Origin: an uncultured bacterium
Lineage (GTDB): Bacteria; Bacillota; Clostridia; Lachnospirales; Lachnospiraceae
Length of the DNA stretch: 55,313 bases
NCBI GenBank assembly: GCA_945949875.1
Contig: CAMFGH010000006.1
Coordinates: 1-55,313, forward strand
Reading direction: 5' to 3'
In this document: positions 35,216 to 46,695 of the stretch, one piece after another
How the letters are laid out: each line of letters begins with the position of its first letter
How positions within the stretch are numbered: position 1 is the first letter of the stretch
Position numbers and translations under genes: made by a program
Notes under the pieces: generated by a model
Databases searched by the model: none
Told to the model about the DNA's origin: nothing
What the model saw: the letters and a program-made list of their open reading frames with translations, nothing else

Positions 35216-36130
35216 TTACCCTTCTGCATCCGGTAAAAAGAGTTTCCATGGTTTGTAAGTATCTCTTCCATCTGCTTTTTCATATACACCACAAAAACGC
35301 TTCTGGGCATCGTAAACACGGATCCGGCCCTTTTCTTCCGGCGTTTTTTCAAACATCGTCTTTTTTAATTCGTTCCCATTTTTCAGGAAACGGTCTGCTT
35401 CTTTTTTTACATAGTATGTGGGAAACTCTGAAAAACAATCCTCCACCGGATATACCAGTTCCTCCAGCTTTCCTTCATCCCTCAGTTTTTCCAGTTCACT
35501 CAGAGTATAGGAGCGGCTTTTTTCAAACATCCCCACCCGGGTCCGTTCCAATGCTGTCATCACTGCTCCACAGGATAATTTTTCACCAATGTCTGCGCAG
35601 AGCGTCCGGATATAAGTTCCCCTGGAACAGGACACACGGATCTTTACTCTGGGAAGATTCATTTCCAGTATTTCTATCTCATAAAACGTAACCGGACGTC
35701 TTTCTCTTTCTACCTGTATACCGGCTCTTGCCAGTTCATAAAGCTTTTTCCCGTTGACTTTCAGGGCAGAATACATGGGCGGAAGCTGCATCTGCTCTCC
35801 CACAAAGGATAAAATGGCATCTTCCACCTGTTTTTCAGTCAGTGACTTCCACAAATCTCCTGTATCCGTCAAAACCGTTCCCCAGATATCCTGGGTATCT
35901 GTTGTTTTCCCAAGCAAAAGCTCTGCAATGTATTCTTTATCATGATCGGTAAGCAGATCACATAATTTGGTAGCTTGTCCCAAACAAACAGGAAGGACGC
36001 CGGTCGCATTCGGATCCAGTGTCCCTGTATGTCCTATTTTTTTCTGTTTACAGATGCCGCGGAGCTTTGCCACCACATCATGGGAAGTAAAGCCCTGCTC
36101 TTTCTGTACAATCAGTATTCCGTTAATCAC
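35216..36130 (-). CDS. truB: tRNA pseudouridine(55) synthase TruB
   Basis: TruB makes pseudouridine 55 in the T-loop of tRNAs. The GTG at 36130 gives 304 residues starting VINGILIVQKEQGFTSHDVV; GGAGG lies six bases upstream and the start overlaps the nrnA stop. Motifs are KIGHTGTLDPNATGVLPV with the catalytic Asp, KEYIAELLLGKTTDTQD and RVSCSRGTYIRTLCADIG. A C-terminal PUA-like part follows. Confidence 0.96.
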   Translation of the reverse strand: MINGILIVQKEQGFTSHDVVAKLRGICKQKKIGHTGTLDPNATGVLPVCLGQATKLCDLLTDHDKEYIAELLLGKTTDTQDIWGTVLTDTGDLWKSLTEKQVEDAILSFVGEQMQLPPMYSALKVNGKKLYELARAGIQVERERRPVTFYEIEILEMNLPRVKIRVSCSRGTYIRTLCADIGEKLSCGAVMTALERTRVGMFEKSRSYTLSELEKLRDEGKLEELVYPVEDCFSEFPTYYVKKEADRFLKNGNELKKTMFEKTPEEKGRIRVYDAQKRFCGVYEKADGRDTYKPWKLFLPDAEG

Positions 36131-37091
36131 TGATTTCCTCCAACTGCTTTTCAATATGTACTGACAGATTATTAACTACATCATGAGCGGTTCCGTTCAT
36201 GGTACATCCGGCAGCTCTGATATGGCCGCCTCCGCCAAAGATCTGGGCAACCTTTGCCACATCCACCAGTCCTCCGGAGCGCATGCTCACTTTGTATTCC
36301 AGCGTATCTGTTTCATACATGAAAATCGCACATTCCACGCCTTTGATAATGCGCAGCTGATTCACAATGCCATCCAGATCCTTGCTGTTTACCTGGTAAA
36401 AATCCATGGTCTTTCGGTCAATTACACTGACAACACATCTTCCGTCCATGAACAAAATGCTTTCTAACAGGGCGCGTCCCAGAATCTGATTCTGTACATA
36501 GGTTTTCTCATAAAAGGTTTCCTCGATGATTTTCGGGAAATCAAAACCATAAGAAATCAGTTTTGCTGCAATCTGCAGTGTTTTCGGTGATGTATTGGAA
36601 TACTGGAATACTCCAGTATCATGTATGATGCCGATGTAGATTGCCTTCGCAATCTCTTCATCCAGATAAGTTTCATCCAGCAGATCATACACCAGTTCAC
36701 TGGCGGAGCTGGCAGTGGGTACCACATAATTTATGTTTCCACAGCCGTTTTCATTGGAAATATGATGATCGATATTAGCAGTTCTTTCTGCCTGATCAAA
36801 ATACTTTTCCGCTCCACCTAATCTGCTTTTTTCACAGTCCACTGCAAAAAACAGATCAAATTTCTTTTCTTCACTGCATTCTGTATGAATCTGTTCAATC
36901 CCTTTTATGCATTGAAAAATATCAGCCGGTTTTTCCAGATATACATCGATCTCTTTTTCCGGGAAAACCTTTTTTAAATATAAGTAAAGTCCCATGCAGG
37001 AACCCACACAATCTCCATCCGGCCGGATATGACCGCTGATCCCGATTGTATTTGCGTTCCCGCATTCTTTTATCAAATCAAATTTTGTCAT
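36123..37091 (-). CDS. nrnA: DHH-family nanoRNase / pAp phosphatase
   Basis: This protein degrades short oligonucleotides and 3'-phosphoadenosine 5'-phosphate. The 322-residue product has the DHH motifs SGHIRPDGDCVGS, FAVDCEKSRL, NIDHHISNENG and IGIIHDTGVFQYSNT, and the DHHA1 GGGGHIRAAGCTM near the C terminus. The ATG at 37091 is preferred for its upstream purine-rich site. It lies between rbfA and truB, the usual Firmicute order. Confidence 0.94.
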   Translation of the reverse strand: MTKFDLIKECGNANTIGISGHIRPDGDCVGSCMGLYLYLKKVFPEKEIDVYLEKPADIFQCIKGIEQIHTECSEEKKFDLFFAVDCEKSRLGGAEKYFDQAERTANIDHHISNENGCGNINYVVPTASSASELVYDLLDETYLDEEIAKAIYIGIIHDTGVFQYSNTSPKTLQIAAKLISYGFDFPKIIEETFYEKTYVQNQILGRALLESILFMDGRCVVSVIDRKTMDFYQVNSKDLDGIVNQLRIIKGVECAIFMYETDTLEYKVSMRSGGLVDVAKVAQIFGGGGHIRAAGCTMNGTAHDVVNNLSVHIEKQLEEISD

Positions 37092-37095
37092 GGTT

Positions 37096-37476
37096 TCACT
37101 CTTCTTCCTCATCCCTGACAGGCATGTTTTTCATAACATCATCAATCTTTTTGGACATATTTACACCATATGCAATGGATTGATCCATAATAAACGTAAT
37201 CTCAGGAGTATTGCGAAGATTAATGGTCTTAGCCAGTTTATTTCTGATATACCCACTTGCACTTTTCAGTCCTGCAAGAGTATCTGTAATCGCCTGTTCA
37301 TCTCCCAGAACGCTGATCCATGCCTTGCATGTCTTTAAATCCGGAGACACTTCCACTGCAATCACAGAAGTAAAGGGATGGATACGGGGGTCCTTGATCT
37401 CACCACGAATGATCTCCGCCAGGACCTTTTGTACCTCTCCATTGATTCGGGTATTCTTAACACTATTTTTTCTCAT
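37096..37476 (-). CDS. rbfA: Ribosome-binding factor A
   Basis: RbfA helps 16S rRNA maturation at low temperature. The 126-residue product starts MRKNSVKNTRINGEVQKVLAEIIRGEIKDPR and has the KH-type core KTCKAWISVLG...GLKSASGYIRNKLAKTINLRNTPEITFIMD. The shorter start is taken because the family N terminus begins here. It lies downstream of infB. Confidence 0.94.
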   Translation of the reverse strand: MRKNSVKNTRINGEVQKVLAEIIRGEIKDPRIHPFTSVIAVEVSPDLKTCKAWISVLGDEQAITDTLAGLKSASGYIRNKLAKTINLRNTPEITFIMDQSIAYGVNMSKKIDDVMKNMPVRDEEEE

Positions 37477-37506
37477 TTCATTTCTCCATCCAGGCAATAT
37501 TTTTCG

Positions 37507-37560
37507 GTACGAAGATAGTTTTCCCCGCCTGCAGGGCAGGATGAAATACTATCTTGGTAC
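37507..37560 (-). other. Stem-loop spanning the infB stop codon
   Basis: The arms 37507-37519 and 37548-37560 pair over 12 of 13 bases (GTACCAAGATAGT against ACTATCTTCGTAC on the minus strand). The infB stop is inside the stem, and the loop holds the palindrome CCTGCAGG. No T-run follows, so it is not a typical terminator. It may tune translation or mRNA processing between infB and rbfA. Confidence 0.6.
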
Positions 37561-40491
37561 TTCCACCATAATATATGCCTCTACGATATCAAGCTCCTGC
37601 ATCTGGTCAAAGCCTTCAAATACAAGACCACATTCAAAGCCTGCTTTTACTTCTTTTACATCATCCTTGAATCGTTTCAGAGATGCCAGCTGACCTTCAT
37701 AAATCTGCTCACCTTCTCTTCTGATTCGGATCTTGCAGTCACGCTTAAACTCACCATCCAGAATATAGGAACCGGCAATATTACCTACTGCGGATGCTTT
37801 GAAGATCTGTCTTACTTCTGCATGACCGATTACTTTTTCTTCAAAGATCGGATCCAGCATACCTTTCATAGCCCGTTCTACATCTTCAATGGCTTTATAG
37901 ATGACATCGTAAAGTCTGACATCCACTTTTTCACGCTCTGCGGTAGCTTTTGCCTGAGGATCCGGTTTCACATTAAAGCCGATGATAATAGCATTGGCTG
38001 CAGCAGCCAGAGATACATCAGATTCATTGATGGCACCAACGCCTCCATGGATGCATTTTACGATTACTTCTTCGTTAGACAGTTTCATAAGACTCTGTTT
38101 TACTGCTTCTACAGAACCCTGGACATCTGCTTTGATGATAATATTCAGTTCTTTCAGATCGCCTTCTTTGATCTGGGAGAACAGATCATCCAGAGACATT
38201 CTTGCTTTGGTATCTGCCAGCATCTGCTCTTTATGCTGTGCCTTGTAGGTTTCTGCAAAGGATTTTGCTGTTTTATCACTGTCATGAGCAATGAATACTT
38301 CTCCTGCTGCCGGTACATCGGAAAGTCCCAGGATTTCTACCGGTGTAGACGGTGTAGCTTCTTTCACCCGTCTTCCCTTATCATCGATCATAGCTCTTAC
38401 CTTACCGAAGCTTGCACCTGCGGAGATAAAATCACCAACCTTTAAGGTACCCTTCTGCACCAGAATCGTTGCAACAGGACCGCGACCTTTATCCAGTTCG
38501 GCTTCAATAACAAGTCCTCTTGCTTTTCTCTTCTTATCTGCTTTTAATTCCAGAATATCTGCTGTTAACAGAATCGTTTCCAGAAGATCTTCGATACCTT
38601 CTCCACTCTTGGCAGAAACATTTACACATTCTGTGCTTCCGCCCCATTCTGAGGATACCAGTTCGTATTCCATCAGTTCCTGTTTTACTTTGTCCGGATT
38701 TGCTGCCGGTTTATCGATTTTATTGACTGCTACAATGATTTCAACACCGGCTGCTTTTGCATGGTTGATGGCTTCCACGGTCTGTGGCATAACACCATCA
38801 TCTGCTGCTACAACCAGAATCGCAATATCGGTTGCGTTTGCACCACGCATACGCATGGCAGTAAAGGCTTCATGACCCGGTGTATCCAGGAACGTAATCT
38901 TTTCACCGTTAACATTTACAGTATATGCACCAATGGCCTGTGTAATACCACCGGCTTCCCGATCGGTAACATTGGTTTTACGGATGGCATCCAGAAGAGA
39001 CGTTTTACCATGGTCAACGTGTCCCATAACACAGACAACAGGCGGTCTCTTGACCATTTTGCTTTCATCTTCTTCATCCTCTTTTAAAAGTTCTTCAATG
39101 ATATCCACCTGAACTTCCTGTTCGCACATGATATCATAATCGATAGCAATATTCTCAGCTTCTTCGTAGCTTACCTCTGTATTTAATGTAACAATCTTTC
39201 CTTCCAGGAACAGTTTCTTGATAATAACGGAAGGCTGCATTTTCATTTTATCTGCCAGATCTTTGATGGTTAACTTTTCAGGAATGGTGATTACTTTAAT
39301 CTGTTCTTCCGGTTCTTCTACCTTCTTCTCCGGCTTGATGAAACGACCAGCTTTATTATTCTTGATCATCTTTTCATCATCTTCATAGATCATATCCTTT
39401 TTGGATTTTTTATCTCTATCCTGATTATTATTTCTTCTTTCATTCTGGCCACGTTTCTCATCGATCATTGGAGAGTCTGCTGCAAAGCCTTTTCCCTGTC
39501 CCTGCTTTTTGAAACGGTTATCGCCTCTTCCTTCGCCCCGGTTGTCTCCATGGCCTTCACCTCTGCTATCCGGTCTCTGACCGCGCTCACTATTATTATA
39601 AGGTTTACCGCCGCCATTATTGCCATTCTGAGGCCTCTGGCTATTCTGATAGCCCGGACGAGATCCGCCTTCCATTCTGCGCCCCTCGCTGCGGCCTTCA
39701 CTGCGGCCATTCTGACCCTGTCTGTTATCCTGGAAATTCCTGGAACCTGCATTTCTCTGGTCTCCTCGTCTTTCGTTTCCACCTCTTACAGGCTGTTTGC
39801 TTTCTGTTTCAGACATCTGAGGCTGTTTTACAACCGGCTGATCCATAACCGGAGTGTTACGAACTGCACCTTCTGTCTCCTGTGCTGGTGTCTGCTGTGG
39901 TTTTACCGGCTGTGGATTTCTATTTCTGTTGGCATAATCATTGCTGACAGGTGACGGTTTTACACTGGGTTTGATCAGTGGTCTGTAAGGATTTGCTGCT
40001 GTAACAGTTCTTCCGGCCTGATTTCTGTTCTGGCTGCCCTGTGACTGCCCACTTCTTCTATCCTGTCCCTGATTTCTGTCCTGTCCTGCAAACCGGTTAT
40101 TCTGTCCCGGTCTGTTTCCATTCGACATCTTACTGTTTCCGGAATTACTTACAATGATGATTTTCTTTTTCTTTTTCGGAACTTCCGCTGCTGCCGGTTC
40201 TGTTGCTGGTGCTGCTTTTGGTGCTTCTGCTACTGCCGGCTCTGCTGCCCTTGGTGATTCCGCTGCCGCTGCTTTTGGTGCTTCTGCTGTCGGTGCTGCC
40301 GCTTTTGGTGTTTCTGCTTTCAGCACTTCTGCTTTTGCTCCAAACTGTTTTCTGACCATGGCAACTGCATCGTCGTCCAGTGCACTTTGTGCTGCTTTTA
40401 CTTCTATGCCATTACCTGCCAGATATGTAATGACATCTTTGCTCAATATATCTAATTCTTTCGCAAGTTCATGTACTTTCATTTTTGCCAT
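37549..40491 (-). CDS. infB: Translation initiation factor IF-2
   Basis: IF-2 is the GTPase that places initiator tRNA in the 30S P site. The 980-residue product has the N-terminal IF2N motif ([21 protein letters not shown]), a very long low-complexity linker of about 350 residues (Ala/Pro/Glu, then Arg/Gly/Asn/Gln), a second IF2N and then the G domain near 490: [31 protein letters not shown]-terminal domains follow. It lies in the nusA operon. Confidence 0.97.
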   Translation of the reverse strand: MAKMKVHELAKELDILSKDVITYLAGNGIEVKAAQSALDDDAVAMVRKQFGAKAEVLKAETPKAAAPTAEAPKAAAAESPRAAEPAVAEAPKAAPATEPAAAEVPKKKKKIIIVSNSGNSKMSNGNRPGQNNRFAGQDRNQGQDRRSGQSQGSQNRNQAGRTVTAANPYRPLIKPSVKPSPVSNDYANRNRNPQPVKPQQTPAQETEGAVRNTPVMDQPVVKQPQMSETESKQPVRGGNERRGDQRNAGSRNFQDNRQGQNGRSEGRSEGRRMEGGSRPGYQNSQRPQNGNNGGGKPYNNSERGQRPDSRGEGHGDNRGEGRGDNRFKKQGQGKGFAADSPMIDEKRGQNERRNNNQDRDKKSKKDMIYEDDEKMIKNNKAGRFIKPEKKVEEPEEQIKVITIPEKLTIKDLADKMKMQPSVIIKKLFLEGKIVTLNTEVSYEEAENIAIDYDIMCEQEVQVDIIEELLKEDEEDESKMVKRPPVVCVMGHVDHGKTSLLDAIRKTNVTDREAGGITQAIGAYTVNVNGEKITFLDTPGHEAFTAMRMRGANATDIAILVVAADDGVMPQTVEAINHAKAAGVEIIVAVNKIDKPAANPDKVKQELMEYELVSSEWGGSTECVNVSAKSGEGIEDLLETILLTADILELKADKKRKARGLVIEAELDKGRGPVATILVQKGTLKVGDFISAGASFGKVRAMIDDKGRRVKEATPSTPVEILGLSDVPAAGEVFIAHDSDKTAKSFAETYKAQHKEQMLADTKARMSLDDLFSQIKEGDLKELNIIIKADVQGSVEAVKQSLMKLSNEEVIVKCIHGGVGAINESDVSLAAAANAIIIGFNVKPDPQAKATAEREKVDVRLYDVIYKAIEDVERAMKGMLDPIFEEKVIGHAEVRQIFKASAVGNIAGSYILDGEFKRDCKIRIRREGEQIYEGQLASLKRFKDDVKEVKAGFECGLVFEGFDQMQELDIVEAYIMVEVPR

Positions 40492-40515
40492 GCTTACTAC
40501 TACCTCCGCTTTCTC

Positions 40516-40812
40516 TTAACCAAAATGTTTCTGAATGGATGTGGCAAATCCCTGATCCGTCACTGCCAGGGAAGCTCTTTCATCCTTCCCTATCATGTGT
40601 CCCAGTGTATCCTTCTCACCATATAACTGATACGGTATCTTACGATATATACACATGTCTGAGAAATGCTTTTTCGTATTATCTGATGCGTCTTCGGCGA
40701 TGATCACCAAAAAAGCTTTTCCATCCTTTATTGCTTTTTCTACTGCAAATTCTCCGCTGACCACCTTACCTGCCTTTGTGGCAAGGCCAATCATTGAGTG
40801 TACTTTATTCAT
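40516..40812 (-). CDS. ylxQ: L7Ae-type ribosomal protein YlxQ
   Basis: The 98-residue product starts MNKVHSMIGLATKAGKVVSGEFAVEKAIKDGKAFLVIIAEDAS, the L7Ae/L30e fold that binds kink-turn RNA. Its cellular role in Firmicutes is not settled. The ATG at 40812 overlaps the ylxR stop by eight bases. It sits between ylxR and infB as in Bacillus. Confidence 0.92.
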   Translation of the reverse strand: MNKVHSMIGLATKAGKVVSGEFAVEKAIKDGKAFLVIIAEDASDNTKKHFSDMCIYRKIPYQLYGEKDTLGHMIGKDERASLAVTDQGFATSIQKHFG

Positions 40813-41077
40813 CCTGAATATCCTCAAACTCTCTGGTGATCGTGTCATAAACTTCCTGAGGAATCTTCATCTGAAAAGACCGTTCCAGACCTTTCGATTT
40901 GATAGCCTTTTGCAGACATTCCCTGGAATAACATAAATATGCGCCACGGCCATTTTTCTTTCCTGTGGTATCCAGTGAAATTTCACCTTCTGCATTTTTT
41001 AAAACACGCATCATTTCTTTTTTACTTTTCATCTCTCCACAGCCAATACACTGTCTCATGGGGATTTTTTTTGCCAT
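40805..41077 (-). CDS. ylxR: YlxR family RNA-binding protein (DUF448)
   Basis: The 90-residue product has the DUF448 features RQCIGCGEMKSKKEMMRV (paired Cys) and KKNGRGAYLCYSRECLQKAIK. YlxR has been linked to RNase P regulation and to transcription effects in Bacillus. It lies 16 bases after nusA and overlaps ylxQ. Confidence 0.93.
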   Translation of the reverse strand: MAKKIPMRQCIGCGEMKSKKEMMRVLKNAEGEISLDTTGKKNGRGAYLCYSRECLQKAIKSKGLERSFQMKIPQEVYDTITREFEDIQDE

Positions 41078-41093
41078 ACTGATTGTTCACCTC

Positions 41094-42236
41094 TTACTCT
41101 TCTGAAGACTCTTCATATTCCTCTTCATACTCTTCATCATACTCTTCTTCATATTCTTCATCTAAATAGTCTTCGTAACGGAAGCCAGGAGCATCTTTTG
41201 CCTGAGTTTCAGATTTGATATCAATCTTATAATTGGTAAGTTTTGCTGCAAGTCTTGCATTTTGACCTTCTTTACCGATGGCAAGAGAAAGCTGGAAATC
41301 AGGAACTACTACGTTGGCTGTTCTTTCTTCCGGATCTGCAAATACTGCTACGATCTTTGCCGGTGATAAAGCATTCTGAATGAAGTTACCCGGATTTTCA
41401 TCCCATTCCACAATGTCGATCTTTTCATTCTTCAGTTCATCTACTACTGCATTGACACGGGCACCGTTCTGTCCTACACAGGCACCAACCGGATCCACTG
41501 CGGGGTCGTTGGAACGAACTGCCATTTTCGTTCTGCTGCCTGCCTCACGGGCAATGCTCATAATCTCAACGGTACCATCTTTGATTTCTGTCACTTCTGC
41601 TTCAAAAAGACGTTTTACCAGTTCCGGATGAGTCCTGCTTACCAGAATTCTTGGACCTTTTGTTGTATTGGAAACCTGCAGGATATATACTTTAATACGT
41701 TCGGTTGGTTTGAAGGTTTCTCCCGGAACCATTTCTTTTTCATTCAAAAGAGCATCTGCTTTACCCAGATTGATACTGATATTTCTTCCTACATATCTCT
41801 GTACGATACCGGTAACTACTTCTTTTTCTTTTTCATAATACAGATTGTAAACAGAGCTTCTTTCTTCTTCTCTTATCTTCTGTAAAATAACGTTCTTTGC
41901 ATTCTGTGTAGCAATACGTCCAAAATCCTTGGAATTTACTTCCACGCGGATCACATCACCAGCAACAGCTGTTTTGGTAATCTCCTGTGCATCTGTCAGA
42001 GAAATCTGAAGGCATTCATCCTCCACTTCTTCCTCTGTCTCTACCACAGTTTTTTCATAATAACAGTGGAAATCACCGGTTTCCCTATCCATTTCCACTA
42101 CCACATTATCTGCCTTACCGAAGTGATTTTTGCATGCTGTCAATAAAGAATTTTCAATCGCTTCAAACAGTGTATCCTTACTGATCTCTTTTTCCTTTTC
42201 CAAAATATCCAGTGCCTGTAATAATTCCTTGTTCAT
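41094..42236 (-). CDS. nusA: Transcription termination/antitermination factor NusA
   Basis: NusA binds RNA polymerase and controls pausing and termination. The 380-residue product has an N-terminal polymerase-binding domain, an S1 domain (about 130-200) and two KH domains with DPVGACVGQNGARVNAVVDEL and LAIGKEGQNARLAAKL. The C terminus is a run of Glu/Tyr/Asp residues from about 360, which is common in clostridial NusA. There are no AR repeats, as in other Firmicutes. It is the second gene of the operon, and the leader terminator upstream of rimP probably lets NusA repress itself. Confidence 0.96.
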   Translation of the reverse strand: MNKELLQALDILEKEKEISKDTLFEAIENSLLTACKNHFGKADNVVVEMDRETGDFHCYYEKTVVETEEEVEDECLQISLTDAQEITKTAVAGDVIRVEVNSKDFGRIATQNAKNVILQKIREEERSSVYNLYYEKEKEVVTGIVQRYVGRNISINLGKADALLNEKEMVPGETFKPTERIKVYILQVSNTTKGPRILVSRTHPELVKRLFEAEVTEIKDGTVEIMSIAREAGSRTKMAVRSNDPAVDPVGACVGQNGARVNAVVDELKNEKIDIVEWDENPGNFIQNALSPAKIVAVFADPEERTANVVVPDFQLSLAIGKEGQNARLAAKLTNYKIDIKSETQAKDAPGFRYEDYLDEEYEEEYDEEYEEEYEESSEE

Positions 42237-42270
42237 TTTTCCTTTATCCTCCTAAAATATCTATTCTTTA

Positions 42271-42756
42271 TTAAAAATCAAATGCAAGTCTGATCAGTGC
42301 AACATCTCCTCTTGCAAATGTCATTTTCTTCCCGTTACCCTGCTTCTCTGTCTCTTCCAGGGAAATTGTTATACTTTCCGAATCAAATTTCTCCAGCACT
42401 CCGGAAAACTCTTTTTGCTTTTCAATGGGTTTATAGGTCTTAATCTCTACCTTCTGACCAATACTCTTTTCCAGATGCTTATCTTTTTTTAAGGTTCGGC
42501 CCAGTCCCGGAGAACTAACCTCCAGAATATAGGCATCTTCGATAAAATCCTCCTGGTCCATCACCTCAGAAACTTCCCTGCTTACCTTTTCACAATCATC
42601 GATGGTCACCCCACCTTCTTTGTCGATGTAAGCTCTAAGATACCAGTCTGTACCTTCTTTTACATACTCCACATCATAGATCTGAACGCCGATCTTTTCT
42701 GTAATCGGCAACAGAATCTGTTCAAATTTTGCTTCATAAGTGTCTCTCTTTGACAT
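42271..42756 (-). CDS. rimP: Ribosome maturation factor RimP
   Basis: RimP assists 30S maturation. The 161-residue product has the family segments VEYVKEGTDWYLRAYIDKEGGVTIDDCEKVSREVSEVMD and YILEVSSPGLGRTLKKDKH. The ATG at 42756 has GGAGG five bases upstream. It is the first gene of the translation operon. Confidence 0.95.
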   Translation of the reverse strand: MSKRDTYEAKFEQILLPITEKIGVQIYDVEYVKEGTDWYLRAYIDKEGGVTIDDCEKVSREVSEVMDQEDFIEDAYILEVSSPGLGRTLKKDKHLEKSIGQKVEIKTYKPIEKQKEFSGVLEKFDSESITISLEETEKQGNGKKMTFARGDVALIRLAFDF

Positions 42757-42787
42757 GCACACCTCCACATTAACAGAGTCACAACAT

Positions 42788-42817
42788 AAAAGAGTGGACT
42801 TGCAAGCCCACTCTTTT
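42788..42817 (-). terminator. rimP-nusA leader terminator
   Basis: The perfect 10-bp arms AAAAGAGTGG and CCACTCTTTT enclose a 10-base loop, followed on the minus strand by TTTTATG. It lies between the rimP promoter and the rimP ribosome binding site. In Bacillus a NusA-dependent terminator in the leader of the rimP-nusA operon mediates NusA autocontrol, and position and shape here fit that model. Confidence 0.7.
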
Positions 42818-42840
42818 AATAAAACCTTATTAACATTTAT

Positions 42841-42869
42841 AAATTAGCACTTTTCTTCAAGTAATGCAA
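42841..42869 (-). promoter_or_regulatory. rimP operon promoter
   Basis: TTGCAT (42864-42869) and TAATTT (42841-42846) are 17 bases apart on the minus strand, with TG one base before the -10. Transcription would start just before the hairpin at 42788-42817. Confidence 0.55.
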
Positions 42870-42903
42870 TAGTTTTTTAGATTTTCTTCGCATTAAACCA
42901 AAT

Positions 42904-42919
42904 GCCTGCTTTCGCAGGC
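42904..42919 (-). terminator. Weak hairpin after groEL
   Basis: GCCTGC and GCAGGC form a 6-bp stem with a GAAA loop 21 bases past the groEL stop. The following bases (ATTTGGTTTAATG) are a poor T-run, so termination here may be partial. Confidence 0.45.
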
Positions 42920-42940
42920 GCTTGATTTTCTTGGCACTTG

Positions 42941-44566
<1,626 letters not shown>

Positions 44567-44610
44567 TCATCCTTTCTATCTATATCGCTTTCTTTTATAA
44601 TCTGCCATTA

Positions 44611-44883
44611 TTATTTAATTACAGCAAGAATATCTTCCTGTTTTACAATAATGAATTTATCATCATCCAGTTTTACTTCGGTTCCGGAATATTTGGAGAA
44701 GATGATCTTGTCACCAACTTCTACTTCCATTTTTACATCTTCTGTGCCAGGTCCAACCGCAATGACTTCTGCCTGCTGTGGTTTCTCTTTTTCCTGTCCC
44801 GGTAAAACGATACCGGATTTTGTCGTCTCTTCTGCGATCAACTGTTTTAATACAACTCTGTCACCTAATGGTACTAACTTCAT
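44611..44883 (-). CDS. groES: Co-chaperonin GroES
   Basis: GroES caps the GroEL cage. The 90-residue product shows [15 protein letters not shown], the mobile loop [13 protein letters not shown] and the C-terminal [17 protein letters not shown]. It is the first gene of the groESL operon. Confidence 0.98.
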   Translation of the reverse strand: MKLVPLGDRVVLKQLIAEETTKSGIVLPGQEKEKPQQAEVIAVGPGTEDVKMEVEVGDKIIFSKYSGTEVKLDDDKFIIVKQEDILAVIK

Positions 44884-44948
44884 AAAAATGCCTCCTTATC
44901 CTTACGAAAAACTTTTCTTTTAGTTTCCGTACTTATCAATCTTTTTTA

Positions 44949-44975
44949 TTAGCACTCCTTTAATTTGAGTGCTAA
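44949..44975. promoter_or_regulatory. CIRCE operator (HrcA binding site)
   Basis: TTAGCACTC, nine bases, GAGTGCTAA: a perfect match to the CIRCE consensus, 66 bases before groES. HrcA repressor binds CIRCE and is released upon heat shock. It lies just downstream of the -10, overlapping the likely transcription start. Confidence 0.97.
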
Positions 44976-44987
44976 CAACTAAGTCAT

Positions 44988-45016
44988 ATATTAGTTTTCT
45001 TACCATTTATTTGCAA
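44988..45016 (-). promoter_or_regulatory. groESL promoter
   Basis: TTGCAA (45011-45016) and TAATAT (44988-44993) are 17 bases apart on the minus strand, directly upstream of the CIRCE. The rest of the divergent 45017-45225 spacer is AT-rich; a promoter for the plus-strand flippase was not recognised in it. Confidence 0.75.
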
Positions 45017-45225
45017 CTCAAAATAACTATTATTTTTTTTTATTTCCTCATTTTTTCTCTTATTTTCTCTTGCTTTCTTTATTTTTCATTTTTTTCACAA
45101 CTTTATATGATTTAATAATTTGTTTATAAACGTAATTTTGTAATAGAGCTTTTTCCCATTTCTTCTTTTTTTATACATCCATGCATATATTAAATTATAT
45201 TATAAAAAAGGATTTTTCATGCTTT

Positions 45226-46563
45226 ATGTCTTTGTCTTTCCGTTCCTTTCACAATCCTCTTCTAAATAGAATCGGTCAAAGCAAAATTCTGTCCGGTGCA
45301 TTGATTCTTACTATGGCTGGTTTCCTGTCCAAGTGCATCGGTTTTCTATTCCGTATCTTTCTGTCCAGAACATTCGGAGCGGAGAACATCGGCATCTATC
45401 AGCTTGTTTCTCCGGTCATGGCCATCGCATATGCACTTAGTGTTTCCGGAATTCAGACTGCCATTTCCAAGTTGACTGCCACCCTGACCGCAGATAAGAA
45501 CAGCCCCTTTCAGGATTCCTATACAGTACTTGCCATCGGTCTGTTTCTTTCCTTATTCACATCCGTCTTGATTTCTTTTGTCGTTTACGGTAATGCATCC
45601 TATCTGGCATCCCACTACCTGAAAGAGGTCCGAACTGCGCCGCTGCTACGTGTTCTGGCATTTTCTTTTCCTGTTTCTGCGATCCACAGCTGCATCACCG
45701 GATATTTTCTTGGTCTGAAAAAAGCTTCTTTCCCGGCAGTCAGCCAGCTGATTGAGCAATGTATACGTGTTGCCAGTATCATCTTACTGTGTCACTATTC
45801 GACTCATATACATATTGCCTATGCGGTTGCCGGTATTGTTATAGGGGAATCATTTTCTGCATTAATATCCATTTTTTATTTTATTCATCATATGCAGAAG
45901 AAACCATTTTGCCTCTCTGATCAACATTATCTGCCGCAAATACTGCAATTGTCCATGCCACTTACTATGAGCCGCATTAGCCAAAATATATTGCAGAGCA
46001 TAGAGGCTGTTGCCATTCCAGAAAAATTACAGCAATATGGACACAGTACCCAGGTTGCTCTCAGCCACTACGGAATCCTGACCGGAATGGCTCTTCCACT
46101 CATTCTGTTCCCCACCGCATTGACTCATTCTCTGGCTGTTATGCTTCTGCCTGCCATATCAGAAGCTCATGCGCTGGGAGAAAAGGATACCATTTCCCGC
46201 TATTTAACCCGCTCTGTACAAGGCTGCCTTTTACTGGGTTTTTTCTTTACCACTGTGTTTTTTCTTGGAAGCCCTCTCATCAGCAGCCTGCTTTTTCGAG
46301 AGCCCCTGGCCGGGACCTATATACGCACCCTCTCTTTCATATGTCCTTTCTTATATATAAATGGTACTCTGACCGGGATCATGCATGGCCTTGGACGAAC
46401 TTTTTCCGTCTTTCTGTATAGTACAATTTGTCTGGCAGTACGACTTCCTGTTATCTATTTTCTGGTGCCCAGATTCGGCATGCAGGCATATCTGGTGGTT
46501 CTCCTTGCCAGCCAGATTCTTCTGACCGTATTGCAGATTAATAACATTAAAGGTAAGCACTAG
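45226..46563 (+). CDS. SpoVB-like polysaccharide/lipid flippase
   Basis: The 445-residue multi-pass membrane protein has about 12-14 helices of the MOP superfamily, with ILTMAGFLSKCIGFLFRIFLSRTFGAENIGIYQLVSPV at the N terminus, a pattern shared with SpoVB (spore cortex, lipid II-like flipping) and stage V proteins. The start is uncertain: an ATG at 45181 in the same frame gives 15 more residues, and neither has a well-spaced ribosome binding site. It diverges from groES. It may transport a lipid-linked wall or spore precursor. Confidence 0.85.
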   Translation: MSLSFRSFHNPLLNRIGQSKILSGALILTMAGFLSKCIGFLFRIFLSRTFGAENIGIYQLVSPVMAIAYALSVSGIQTAISKLTATLTADKNSPFQDSYTVLAIGLFLSLFTSVLISFVVYGNASYLASHYLKEVRTAPLLRVLAFSFPVSAIHSCITGYFLGLKKASFPAVSQLIEQCIRVASIILLCHYSTHIHIAYAVAGIVIGESFSALISIFYFIHHMQKKPFCLSDQHYLPQILQLSMPLTMSRISQNILQSIEAVAIPEKLQQYGHSTQVALSHYGILTGMALPLILFPTALTHSLAVMLLPAISEAHALGEKDTISRYLTRSVQGCLLLGFFFTTVFFLGSPLISSLLFREPLAGTYIRTLSFICPFLYINGTLTGIMHGLGRTFSVFLYSTICLAVRLPVIYFLVPRFGMQAYLVVLLASQILLTVLQINNIKGKH

Positions 46564-46646
46564 CTGTCCCCACGGCCCCCACGACATCCCATTGACATTC
46601 CCATGACAGAATTTTACAATATTATTGTAGCGGGCTATATTGAAAT

Positions 46647-46668
46647 CACATGTTTTGGGGTACATGTG
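46647..46668. promoter_or_regulatory. Possible IclR-type operator
   Basis: The inverted repeat CACATGT (46647-46653) and ACATGTG (46662-46668), spaced by eight bases, lies 27 bases before the IclR-type gene. IclR regulators often bind next to their own gene. Function is inferred from position. Confidence 0.4.
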
Positions 46669-46695
46669 TCGGGGTTTACAAGAGAGGTATTTTAT

